Source: JALHNF01 sp039809305
Lineage (GTDB): Bacteria; Patescibacteriota; Minisyncoccia; Phycocordibacterales; UBA5272
Assembly: GCA_039809305.1 (NCBI GenBank)
Contig: JBDHUT010000003.1
Span: 1 to 20,291, forward strand
Direction of reading: 5' to 3'
DNA: 20,291 nt
Shown: one piece after another, positions 14,154-20,291 of the stretch
Position numbering within the stretch: the stretch's first letter is position 1
How the letters are laid out: each line of letters starts with the position of its first letter
The notes under the pieces: generated by a model
Seen by the model: only the letters and a program-made list of their open reading frames with translations
Database searches by the model: none
What the model was told of the DNA's origin: nothing
Made by a program: the position numbers and the translations under genes

Positions 14154-14567
14154 ATGAATGAAATTTTTCTAAATAAAAATAAAAATTCTCTTTTTTTGTT
14201 AGGAGTTATTGCTATTCTTGTTTCATTAACTTTTTATTTTTCACCTAATTTTTTAACAAAAAAATTGCAAGCATATCAATTAAACAAGGAATTTGTGTGT
14301 CCTGAGACACAGACCCGAGAGGACAGTGACGTTTTTCTATACAGATATATAGAGTTTTATAAAAAAAATTATCCAGAGATGACACTTTCAGGTTTATTGG
14401 GTATGCGTACGCAGCTTCTAGTCTCTCACAATTGTGTGACTACATTGCAAAATTTAGCTGCTAATAATAATGGAATAATGCCGGATGAAAATACTGTAAA
14501 CGAGCTTAAGAATGCGCCTTACGGGCCAGAAAATCCAACATTAAAGGAAATCTTATATGAAAAATAA
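14154..14567 (+). CDS. Hypothetical membrane-anchored protein
   Basis: A 137-residue protein I do not recognise. A short charged N terminus is followed by one transmembrane helix (about 13-32) and an extracytoplasmic soluble part with two cysteines (C49 and C94). It contains the segment ENTVNELKNAPYGPENPTLKE near the C terminus. Composition is very AT-rich. It heads a run of three small genes immediately downstream of the tRNA-Ser, and overlaps the next gene by 11 nt. The start is ATG 14154 after a TATAAT at 14128. The overlap and shared layout with the next gene suggest the two proteins work together at the cell surface; the function is unknown. Confidence 0.7.
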   Translation: MNEIFLNKNKNSLFLLGVIAILVSLTFYFSPNFLTKKLQAYQLNKEFVCPETQTREDSDVFLYRYIEFYKKNYPEMTLSGLLGMRTQLLVSHNCVTTLQNLAANNNGIMPDENTVNELKNAPYGPENPTLKEILYEK

Positions 14568-15021
14568 AAAAGCAATTTTATTTATTTCGGTAATTTCAGT
14601 AATCGGACTGACTTTGTTCTACAATCAAAACTTTTTTGGTCATAAGTTAGAAGAATTAAAGTGTAAGCAAAATACGCAAATATATTTTGATGAACAGAAT
14701 GAAAGAAATAGTGGATCTAATTATGGTTATAAAAACTATTCTTTTGCAGCAAACAGTAAAAGGATTATGTCTGTGTTAGGTGAAAATTATAAACACGTTG
14801 CAGTAAAGGGTGGAGATTGTTTTGCTATAATTAGATATTATGATTCCAATGTTGATCAGTATGCATACCATATCTATTCAGTCAGTATAGAAAAAAACTT
14901 CATGCCAAGATTATTTGAAAATGATTATGATCCAAAGTTTTACAGTACTTTAGAAGATCGAAATATATTAGAAACACATCATCAAGTATTTATTGAAAAT
15001 TATAATAAGTTTTTTAAATAA
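14557..15021 (+). CDS. Hypothetical membrane-anchored protein
   Basis: A 154-residue protein I do not recognise. A Lys-rich start (MKNKK) is followed by one transmembrane helix (about 6-22) and a Tyr-, Asn- and Asp-rich extracytoplasmic domain with cysteines near C36 and C89. It overlaps the preceding gene by 11 nt and is followed by the HEPN-like gene after 11 nt. A weak AAAGGA lies 8 nt before the ATG, one of the few ribosome-binding sequences in the window. GC is very low (16 of 60 in 14881-14940). It may be a partner of the upstream protein; no function can be given. Confidence 0.7.
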   Translation: MKNKKAILFISVISVIGLTLFYNQNFFGHKLEELKCKQNTQIYFDEQNERNSGSNYGYKNYSFAANSKRIMSVLGENYKHVAVKGGDCFAIIRYYDSNVDQYAYHIYSVSIEKNFMPRLFENDYDPKFYSTLEDRNILETHHQVFIENYNKFFK

Positions 15022-15032
15022 TAAGTTTTATT

Positions 15033-15623
15033 ATGGAGATCTTATTTAAAGAATTTAATTCAACTTCAGAAAATAATCTGATTGCATTTTTAGACAGTAA
15101 TATAAACTCAGATTATTTTTACGCAAGAGGATTTGAACGAGCAGGTTATTTATTGTATGAAACCTGGGTAGGTAAGGAAGAAAGGGAAGAAGATAATACA
15201 AGCATAGACTGCATTGTTTATCCAATTTATATGTGCTATCGGCAAGCTATTGAATTGTGGTGTAAAAAACTAATAAGAACAAATAATCGCACTGTAAAAA
15301 CAGGTCACATAATAAAAGATATCCATAATTATTTAGTTGAAAATAATAACTATCCAGATGGCCTAAAAAAGTCTTTGATAGATAATAAAAATTTTATTGA
15401 ATATCTTAATGAAATCGACCCCTTTTTTGATCGATTTAGATACGACACCACTATTAAACAGCAAAGACAAAATAATAAGAATGAACTTGATTTAAAGGGC
15501 ATGGTGGAAGGATTTCAACAAAGTTGTGCAGTTTTAGAAAAAATATGGGATCATGTCTCTGAAAATGAGTTACACAAGGATGGCTTTGTTCAGGATAATC
15601 ACTATAAAAGAATATTTAAATGA
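15033..15623 (+). CDS. HEPN-like hypothetical protein
   Basis: A 196-residue soluble, all-helical protein. The segment YPIYMCYRQAIELWCKKLI (about 67-85), followed by TGHIIKDI and later EIDPFFDRFRYD, matches from memory a widespread family whose members read YRHxxELxLKxLI, GHDLxxLW and FRYPxD. I believe these are HEPN-like; relatives often sit in accessory or defence regions. The strict catalytic RX4-6H of RNase HEPN proteins is not obvious, so the enzyme activity is doubtful. It is last in the three-gene AT-rich run after the tRNA-Ser, starting 11 nt after the previous stop with no Shine-Dalgarno. It ends in TGA. A role as toxin, ligand-binding or structural protein is open. Confidence 0.6.
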   Translation: MEILFKEFNSTSENNLIAFLDSNINSDYFYARGFERAGYLLYETWVGKEEREEDNTSIDCIVYPIYMCYRQAIELWCKKLIRTNNRTVKTGHIIKDIHNYLVENNNYPDGLKKSLIDNKNFIEYLNEIDPFFDRFRYDTTIKQQRQNNKNELDLKGMVEGFQQSCAVLEKIWDHVSENELHKDGFVQDNHYKRIFK

Positions 15624-15704
15624 TGTGAGTCTAGGTTTTGCAATTATTCGTTGTGATTATCGGAAAATTGATTTCACTCTACTGTAGTACGTATTGCTAC
15701 AAAA

Positions 15705-15710
15705 TATGAT
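15705..15710 (+). promoter_or_regulatory. Possible -10 (TATGAT) for the gene at 15725
   Basis: TATGAT ends 14 nt before the ATG; +1 near 15717 would give a leader of about 8 nt. The -35 is not clear. The rest of the 101-bp gap holds only a short GTAG/CTAC stem. Confidence 0.4.
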
Positions 15711-15724
15711 AGTGTGTTTGTAAT

Positions 15725-16228
15725 ATGAATCAAAGAACAGTAAACATCATTTTTGGCCTAACAATAGTAATTTTGATTGGACTTGCCGTGTATTTTCTGG
15801 TTGGTAAAAAGGCGGAATTTCAAATACCTTCACCTACAATAGAGACGGTAGATCAAGAAAAACGTTTTGCTTTTGCTGGTAAAAGACAAACTGGCTCAAA
15901 TGCTGAATTGTACACAGGGTATGTGATAGTCGAAGGGGAATATTTTGAATCTTATCCGGAAGCTTTGAATGGTAGGAGGTTGATTTTTAAAGTGGATGAA
16001 CAATATAAAGCAAAGATGCCATTAAAGTATGGTGAACATAGTGGATACTTTATTTTTGATAATGAAGTTGTCGCTAAGCAAATGTTGAAAATAGATGAAT
16101 TGGCATTTAACGACGCGTCTGTTTGCAAATTATCGGGTAGGGCTAAAATAGCAATAAAAGATTATACAATCGAATTAATGGAGGGTGAAATGTTTGATTA
16201 TACTAACTTAGTACAAGTAATAAGTTAA
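15725..16228 (+). CDS. Hypothetical membrane-anchored protein
   Basis: A 167-residue protein I do not recognise. One transmembrane helix (about 7-26) follows a short positive N terminus, then a linker rich in Pro, Thr and Glu, then a compact beta-rich domain (about 48-167). This contains GYVIVEGEYFESYP, MPLKYGEHSGYFIFDNE and, near the end, CKLSGRAKIAIKDYTIELMEGEM, which could be an OB- or SH3-like barrel. A single cysteine lies at about residue 135. It stands alone, with 101 bp upstream and 51 bp downstream. The domain probably faces the outside of the membrane. Function unknown. Confidence 0.65.
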   Translation: MNQRTVNIIFGLTIVILIGLAVYFLVGKKAEFQIPSPTIETVDQEKRFAFAGKRQTGSNAELYTGYVIVEGEYFESYPEALNGRRLIFKVDEQYKAKMPLKYGEHSGYFIFDNEVVAKQMLKIDELAFNDASVCKLSGRAKIAIKDYTIELMEGEMFDYTNLVQVIS

Positions 16229-16279
16229 ACACCACAAGTTGTAGAAATTTGCCCAAGACAATAATAGAAAAATAATTTT

Positions 16280-16522
16280 GTGGGAAAAATAAAACTCGGC
16301 ATTTATCGCCATTACAAAAGTAAAGAAAAACTTTATAGAGTTATTGGTGTGGCAAAACACACCGAGACTATGGAGGACATGGTAGTGTATCAGGCACTCT
16401 ACAATATTTCTGAGCTTGGTGGGGAAGGAGTGATGTTTGTCCGGCCACTTAAAATGTTTCTTGAAAATGTGATTACTGATGGAAAAGAAATTCCACGGTT
16501 TGAATTTGTTCAGGAAGCTTGA
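16280..16522 (+). CDS. DUF1653 family protein
   Basis: An 80-residue protein that is a complete DUF1653 domain: KLGIYRHYKSKEKLYRVIGVAKHTET, then MVVYQALY, then FVRPLKMFLENV and a closing PRFEFV. These are the family's conserved blocks. The family has no established function; a small SH3-like barrel and nucleic acid or small-ligand binding are plausible. The start is GTG at 16280, the codon just before KIKLG, and it gives the family's usual N terminus. There is no Shine-Dalgarno; TAGAAA at 16265-16270 could be a weak -10. It stands between two membrane-anchored hypothetical proteins. It ends in TGA, confirming that TGA is not recoded. Confidence 0.85.
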   Translation: MGKIKLGIYRHYKSKEKLYRVIGVAKHTETMEDMVVYQALYNISELGGEGVMFVRPLKMFLENVITDGKEIPRFEFVQEA

Positions 16523-16565
16523 TGGTTTCTGTGTTTACGAGTGTATTGTTTTTGCCAAAAAAGAG

Positions 16566-16571
16566 TACACT
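16566..16571 (+). promoter_or_regulatory. Leaderless-type -10 (TACACT) for the gene at 16578
   Basis: TACACT ends exactly 6 nt before the ATG, so +1 would be the A of ATG. No Shine-Dalgarno is present. Confidence 0.5.
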
Positions 16572-16577
16572 TAATAT

Positions 16578-17183
16578 ATGAACAAGAAACTATTTTTTAG
16601 TCTTGGTACCATTATTCTTATTATTTTATTGGGAGTAGTGGGGTATATGGTTTACCAACGCATGTCTGTAACTGAGATAAATGACACTACCTCAATAATT
16701 CCAACTACAAACGACACTCAAACATCCTTGTCTTATCGTAACAATACCTATGGTTTTTTGATTCCTCTTCCTGAATCATGGCGTGGGTATTCGGTGAGTG
16801 AGCAAGCAAAAGATTCGTATCTCGAAATTCGTATTATGCATCCACAATCAACCTCTCAAAATCCTCGTATGGATATTCCTGTGCTTGTGGTGCCTATTGC
16901 CACATGGAATAAATGGTATCCAGCAAATGGGGAGGGGAATCACCCTTTTGCTGCACCAATTGCTGCAACGGAGCGAGCACGAAATACAAGATATGTTTTC
17001 GCAACGGCTCCACGATACAATTATGCGTTTGCTAGTGGCTATGAAGAAGTCGAAGAAATTGTCCAAAAAATAACAGCCCTTAATATTTTTCCGGCACAAA
17101 CTATCCAGCCAGCTCAACAAACACAGCAGGGTGCTCCTGTAGAGACGTTCCCGCTTTTTGAAGAAGGGGAAGTGAAGGGCTAA
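16578..17183 (+). CDS. Hypothetical membrane-anchored protein with PsbP-like domain
   Basis: A 201-residue protein. One transmembrane helix (about 7-26) is followed by a Thr/Asn-rich linker and an extracytoplasmic domain beginning YGFLIPLPESWRGYSV (about 59-74). This resembles the YxFxLPxxW opening of small PsbP- or DUF1795-like domains; the match is from memory and loose. The C terminus is rich in Gln and Pro (IQPAQQTQQGAP), a likely flexible tail. The start ATG 16578 is supported by a -10-like TACACT exactly 6 nt upstream. Its transcript would end at the strong hairpin at 17192-17241. Such anchored domains are common in Patescibacteria; the role is unknown. Confidence 0.7.
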   Translation: MNKKLFFSLGTIILIILLGVVGYMVYQRMSVTEINDTTSIIPTTNDTQTSLSYRNNTYGFLIPLPESWRGYSVSEQAKDSYLEIRIMHPQSTSQNPRMDIPVLVVPIATWNKWYPANGEGNHPFAAPIAATERARNTRYVFATAPRYNYAFASGYEEVEEIVQKITALNIFPAQTIQPAQQTQQGAPVETFPLFEEGEVKG

Positions 17184-17191
17184 ACAAAATT

Positions 17192-17241
17192 AAAAAAGCG
17201 TGGTATTATAGGATGCATATCCGGGTATACCCCGCTTTTTT
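17192..17241. terminator. Bidirectional-type hairpin terminator between 16578-17183 and typA
   Basis: AAAAAAGCG (17192-17200) pairs with CGCTTTTTT (17233-17241). One mismatch is followed by GGTAT (17202-17206) with ATACC (17227-17231), and an inner stem GGAT/ATCC (17211-17214 with 17219-17222). The plus strand ends in six T, directly before the typA start at 17248. Confidence 0.8.
17201..17209 (+). promoter_or_regulatory. Extended -10 promoter for typA inside the terminator arm
   Basis: TGGTATTAT (TG, one base, TATTAT at 17204-17209). +1 would be near 17216, giving a leader of about 32 nt. That leader keeps only a small hairpin (CGGG-TATA-CCC, 17222-17234) followed by T6. Confidence 0.5.
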
Positions 17242-17247
17242 ATTTGT

Positions 17248-19029
17248 ATGGAAATTAGAAATATCGCAATTATTGCCCATGTAGACCATGGAAAAACAAC
17301 CCTTACAGACGCACTTATGGTGCAAACTGGTATGTCTGAGGTTGGTGCCTCAATGGACTCAAACTCTATCGAAAAAGAGCGTGGTATTACTATTTATGCG
17401 AAAAATACTTCAGTAAACTATAAGGGTACAAAAATCAATATTGTAGATACTCCTGGTCACGCCGATTTTGGTTCTGAGGTAGAACGTGTACTCCGATCTA
17501 TCGATTGTGTACTTCTTGTGGTGGATGCCCAAGAAGGTCCAATGCCACAAACTCGTTTTGTACTCAAAAAGTCTCTTGAACTTGGACTTCATCCAATTGT
17601 AGTGATTAATAAGATTGATAAACCTGCAGCAGATCCAAAACGTGTACATGATGAAGTATTTGAACTTTTCATGGAACTTGGCGCAAATGATGCGCAACTT
17701 GATTTTACTACTGTCTATGCTATTGGGCGTGAAGGTGTTGCAATGCGAAATCTCACTGATGAACGAGTAAATCTCGAACCGCTTCTTGATACTGTTTTAG
17801 AAAAAGTGCAGAAAGCGTCTGGTGATCCAACAAAACCATTCCAAGCGCAAGTGTTTAATCTTGCGTACGATAATTTCCTTGGGCGTCTTGCGGTGTGCCG
17901 TTTGTACGATGGAAAAATTACACTTAACTCGACTGTATATGCAAAGAAGAGTGATGGAACTACAGCAACAGGAAAAGTAACAAAAATTTATACCTTTACT
18001 GGTACAAACAAAACAGAAGTCTTAGAAGCTTCAGCTGGAGACATTGCTATTATTGCTGGAATTCCGGATGTATATATTGGTGACACACTCTGCATGTCTC
18101 AAGATACTGAAATGTTGCCAGCGATCACTATTGATGAGCCGACGATTTCACTTACGTTTTTAGTAAACGATTCTCCGTTTGGCGGTAAAGAAGGTAAGTT
18201 TGTGACTATTCGTCAAATTCGTGATCGTCTTGAAAAAGAACTTGAGGTAAATGTCGGTCTCAAAGTAGACTTTTCAAATAATGATGCTTTCCAGGTGTTT
18301 GGTCGAGGCGAACTTCATGTGGCGGTACTTCTTGAAAATATGCGTCGTGAAGGATTTGAAGTGCAAGTGTCGCAACCAAATGTAATTGTTAAAGAAGAAA
18401 ATGGTCAGAAACTAGAACCATATGAAGAGGTAACTATTGATGTACCAACAGAAAGTTCTGGTGCGGTGATTGAAAAGCTCACTCGTCGTCGAGGAATGAT
18501 TACAAATATGATGGAAAAGCATGGTATTACTCGAATTAACGCTGATATCCCAACGCGTGGTCTTCTTGGGTATCGTGGTGAATTTGTAATTGACACAAAA
18601 GGTGAAGGTATTTTATCTGCGCGCTTTATTGGATTTAAAGAATGGGCAGGAGAAATTAAGAAGCGAGATGTTGGATCAATGACTACCATGACTGGGGGAA
18701 AAGCACTTGCGTTTTCACTTTGGAATCTTCAAGATCGCGGTGTGCTTTATATTGGCCCAAATGTTGAAGTATACGAAGGTCAGGTCATTGGAAATACATC
18801 AAAAGGCGATGAGATGATCGTGAATCCGACAAAAGGAAAACAGCTTACTAATATGCGTTCGTCTGGTGCCGACGAAGCTATTACACTTGTGCCCGCGTGG
18901 GAATTAAGTATTGAGCGTGGACTTGAAATCATGAATCAGGATGAGTATCTAGAGATTACTCCAAAGTCAGTTCGTCTTCGAAAAAAGCTTCGTACAGAAA
19001 GTGAACGTGCAAAAGCGGGGAGAAAGTAA
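17248..19029 (+). CDS. typA: Ribosome-associated GTPase TypA/BipA
   Basis: A 593-residue translational GTPase of the EF-G/LepA class that binds the ribosome and aids large-subunit assembly and stress growth. The G1 motif AHVDHGKTT is at residues 10-18, the switch I segment KERGITI at 43-49, DTPGHADFG at 67-75 and NKID at 121-124. Domain II, two alpha/beta domains with RGELHVAVLLENMRREGFEVQVSQP and PTRGLLGYRGEF, and the TypA-specific C-terminal domain follow. The length is near the usual 600-610. The start is fixed by MEIRNIAIIAHVDHGKT. No Shine-Dalgarno precedes it. Its 5' region is unusual: a terminator ends 7 nt upstream, so expression must come from the promoter at 17201. Confidence 0.97.
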   Translation: MEIRNIAIIAHVDHGKTTLTDALMVQTGMSEVGASMDSNSIEKERGITIYAKNTSVNYKGTKINIVDTPGHADFGSEVERVLRSIDCVLLVVDAQEGPMPQTRFVLKKSLELGLHPIVVINKIDKPAADPKRVHDEVFELFMELGANDAQLDFTTVYAIGREGVAMRNLTDERVNLEPLLDTVLEKVQKASGDPTKPFQAQVFNLAYDNFLGRLAVCRLYDGKITLNSTVYAKKSDGTTATGKVTKIYTFTGTNKTEVLEASAGDIAIIAGIPDVYIGDTLCMSQDTEMLPAITIDEPTISLTFLVNDSPFGGKEGKFVTIRQIRDRLEKELEVNVGLKVDFSNNDAFQVFGRGELHVAVLLENMRREGFEVQVSQPNVIVKEENGQKLEPYEEVTIDVPTESSGAVIEKLTRRRGMITNMMEKHGITRINADIPTRGLLGYRGEFVIDTKGEGILSARFIGFKEWAGEIKKRDVGSMTTMTGGKALAFSLWNLQDRGVLYIGPNVEVYEGQVIGNTSKGDEMIVNPTKGKQLTNMRSSGADEAITLVPAWELSIERGLEIMNQDEYLEITPKSVRLRKKLRTESERAKAGRK

Positions 19030-19047
19030 TTGTGTAGAAAAATAGTG

Positions 19048-19056
19048 TGATAAAAT
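19048..19056 (+). promoter_or_regulatory. Leaderless-type extended -10 for the gene at 19063
   Basis: TGATAAAAT (TG, one base, TAAAAT at 19051-19056) ends exactly 6 nt before the ATG at 19063, so +1 would be the A of ATG. TTGTGT at 19030 is 15 bp upstream, a poor -35. Confidence 0.55.
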
Positions 19057-19062
19057 ATCTGC

Positions 19063-19365
19063 ATGGAATCAATTCTTAAAGCAGATATTTTCTTTTTTGT
19101 TACAACAATTGCAATCATACTTCTCACAACCCTACTTGCAACTGCGCTTATATATCTCATCGGACTCTTACGGACTATGCGTGAGTCTTCAGAAATTATA
19201 AAAAATACTGTGAGTGAGGTAAGTAAGACTATTTTAGACGCGCAGGAGAACGTAGGTGGCTTTCTACAAAAACTAAACGTGGTACAATTATTTCGTTCAG
19301 CGTTTGGAACCAAGCGCAAAAACGCAACAAATAAAAAACACGAAGATCATGGCACAAAAGAATAA
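19063..19365 (+). CDS. Small membrane protein (DUF948-like)
   Basis: A 100-residue protein. A short N terminus leads to a strongly hydrophobic helix (about 10-35), followed by an amphipathic helical stretch (TMRESSEIIKNTVSEVSKTILDAQ, about 38-62) and a charged Lys-rich tail. This layout resembles DUF948-type proteins, which often pair with YtxH-like proteins, but the match is loose. It overlaps the YtxH-like gene by 17 nt, so the pair is translationally coupled. It lies 33 nt after typA, behind its own extended -10. The function is not known; a general-stress or envelope-associated role is inferred only from the pairing. Confidence 0.7.
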   Translation: MESILKADIFFFVTTIAIILLTTLLATALIYLIGLLRTMRESSEIIKNTVSEVSKTILDAQENVGGFLQKLNVVQLFRSAFGTKRKNATNKKHEDHGTKE

Positions 19366-19741
19366 TAGTAAAAATGTTTCTGTTGGTGGAGCAGTAGGGT
19401 TTGCTGCAGGACTTGCAGCGCTCGCTGCTGGAGGATATTTTATTTTTGGTCCACAAGGAGCAAAGAATAGAAAAGCAATTAAAGGTTGGACATTAAAGGC
19501 AAAAGGTGAAGTCCTTGAGAAAATTGAAAAACTTAAAGAAGTGACGCCTGAAGTTTACAATAAGGTAATTGACGATGTTACTGCAAAATATACAAAAGTA
19601 AAAGATGTAAGTGGAGATGAAGTTGCGGCACTTGCAGCAGATCTCAAAAAACATTGGAAAGCAATTTCACGTGATCTCGCTCCAAAGAAAAAAGCAGTAA
19701 AGAAGGCTGTCAAAAAAGTAGTAGAAAAAGTAACAAAGTAA
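19349..19741 (+). CDS. YtxH-like small membrane protein
   Basis: A 130-residue protein. A glycine-zipper hydrophobic segment (GGAVGFAAGLAALAAGGYFIFGP, about 13-35) is followed by a Lys/Glu-rich helical region and a very Lys-rich C terminus (KKKAVKKAVKKVVEKVTK). This matches the general YtxH/YtxJ layout: a Gly-rich N-terminal membrane segment then a long charged helix. I chose ATG 19349 over the non-ATG start at 19304, since MAQKNN precedes the zipper closely and lies in the overlap with the upstream gene. The Lys-rich tail resembles histone-like tails, so DNA or ribosome contact is possible, though not shown. A strong terminator follows at 19749. Confidence 0.75.
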   Translation: MAQKNNSKNVSVGGAVGFAAGLAALAAGGYFIFGPQGAKNRKAIKGWTLKAKGEVLEKIEKLKEVTPEVYNKVIDDVTAKYTKVKDVSGDEVAALAADLKKHWKAISRDLAPKKKAVKKAVKKVVEKVTK

Positions 19742-19748
19742 CATAAAC

Positions 19749-19779
19749 AAAACCTGCAGAATATGCGGGTTTTGTTTTG
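19749..19779 (+). terminator. Rho-independent terminator after the YtxH-like gene
   Basis: AAAACCTGCA (19749-19758) pairs with TGCGGGTTTT (19764-19773) over 10 bp with one T-G wobble, a GAATA loop, and a trailing GTTTTGG. It separates the YtxH pair from the DUF192 gene. Confidence 0.85.
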
Positions 19780-19782
19780 GTG

Positions 19783-19788
19783 TACACT
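19783..19788 (+). promoter_or_regulatory. Leaderless-type -10 (TACACT) for the DUF192 gene
   Basis: TACACT ends 7 nt before the ATG at 19796. It is the same hexamer as at 16566-16571. Confidence 0.5.
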
Positions 19789-19795
19789 AGTATGT

Positions 19796-20269
19796 ATGTA
19801 TAAGTTTATTTTTATTCTCGCACTTGTAGTACTTGGAGCCCTTAGCTTCTCTTGGTATCAAAACGATTTTAATAACCAAAATAATAGGGAGTTTATTAAT
19901 ATAACGCTGAATAATGAAGACGTAAAAGCGGAAATCGTTCGCTCTTTTGCAGCAAAAACATTAGGACTTTCAGGGAGAGACGGTCTTGCTCCAAATACGG
20001 GAATGCTTTTTGTGTTTACTGAGACACGCAATCCTGAAATTTGGATGAAGGATATGAAGTTTGCTATCGATATAATTTTTATCAGTAAGGAAGGGGTCGT
20101 GGTTGCGATATTTGAAAACGCGACTCCGGAGAGTTATTTTGAAAATCCACCAAAAATATTTAAAACTCTCGAAGGTTCTCGATATGTACTTGAGGTTCCT
20201 GCGGGCACGGTTCAAGATGCTCGGCTTCGTGTAGGTATGACTATTGATGAACTTATTTCTTTTGAGTAG
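19796..20269 (+). CDS. DUF192 family exported protein
   Basis: A 157-residue protein with an N-terminal signal peptide or anchor (hydrophobic about 4-19) followed by a DUF192 domain. Diagnostic blocks are present: KTLGLSGRDGLAPNTGMLFVF, then WMKDMKFAIDIIFI, then VVVAIFENATPESYFE, and YVLEVPAGTVQDARLRVGM near the end. DUF192 proteins are small beta-rich domains, often exported and of unsettled function. I chose ATG 19796 because the frame back to 19763 begins inside the terminator hairpin, and TACACT lies 7 nt upstream of 19796. The gene ends 22 bp before the window edge. Confidence 0.92.
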   Translation: MYKFIFILALVVLGALSFSWYQNDFNNQNNREFINITLNNEDVKAEIVRSFAAKTLGLSGRDGLAPNTGMLFVFTETRNPEIWMKDMKFAIDIIFISKEGVVVAIFENATPESYFENPPKIFKTLEGSRYVLEVPAGTVQDARLRVGMTIDELISFE

Positions 20270-20291
20270 CTTCTTTTTTTGAGTACTTTAG

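Noticed and set aside
19763..19795. DUF192 protein start at 19763
   Set aside because: It would begin inside the terminator loop. ATG 19796 follows a -10-like TACACT.
1..20291. CRISPR array, rRNA, insertion sequence, origin of replication
   Set aside because: No spaced direct repeats, no rRNA motifs, no transposase or terminal inverted repeats, and no cluster of DnaA boxes were seen. gyrB without dnaA/dnaN nearby does not mark an origin.

Overview
The window looks like part of a chromosome from a small-genome bacterium of the Candidate Phyla Radiation (Patescibacteria, most like Parcubacteria). This is an inference from gene content and style, not from a marker phylogeny. Supporting signs are short compact genes, an AT-rich but uneven composition, many small single-pass membrane proteins of unknown function, a threonyl-tRNA synthetase without its TGS domain, and few Shine-Dalgarno sequences. 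At least two genes end in TGA (15621-15623 and 16520-16522), so TGA is a stop here and the recoded Gracilibacteria/Absconditabacteria are excluded.

Layout. 1-4118 is housekeeping on the plus strand: the 3' part of pheT, a sugar-phosphate nucleotidyltransferase and gyrB. 4286-8367 is an accessory block. It holds a divergent histidine phosphatase with its own textbook promoter, Shine-Dalgarno and terminator, and a tightly overlapping three-gene operon: NUDIX hydrolase, ATP-grasp ligase, glutamine-dependent asparagine synthetase. The block is compositionally mosaic. 8423-10174 is thrS on the minus strand, 27 bp from a divergent envelope/proteostasis run on the plus strand: LemA, HtpX, LemA, TPM-domain protein, ZIP metal transporter. 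A tRNA-Ser(GGA) follows at 14033-14122, then a very AT-rich run of small genes (14154-15623): two membrane-anchored proteins and a HEPN-like protein. 15725-17183 holds two more membrane-anchored proteins and a DUF1653 protein. 17248-20269 holds typA/bipA, a pair of small membrane proteins (one YtxH-like) and a DUF192 protein.

How the genes may work together. The LemA/HtpX/LemA/TPM group is a recurring bacterial association and probably acts in membrane-protein quality control. The NUDIX/ATP-grasp/AsnB operon has two ATP-dependent amide- or acyl-forming enzymes made from overlapping genes, which suggests one small pathway for an unknown amidated or peptide-like product; this is the best candidate for an undescribed system. 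Several genes have a -10-like hexamer 6-7 nt before the start codon and no Shine-Dalgarno, the signature of leaderless mRNAs. The histidine phosphatase is the clear exception. There is no gene-free stretch above 300 bases; the largest is 4119-4285 (167 bp), which holds a minus-strand terminator and otherwise nothing I recognise.
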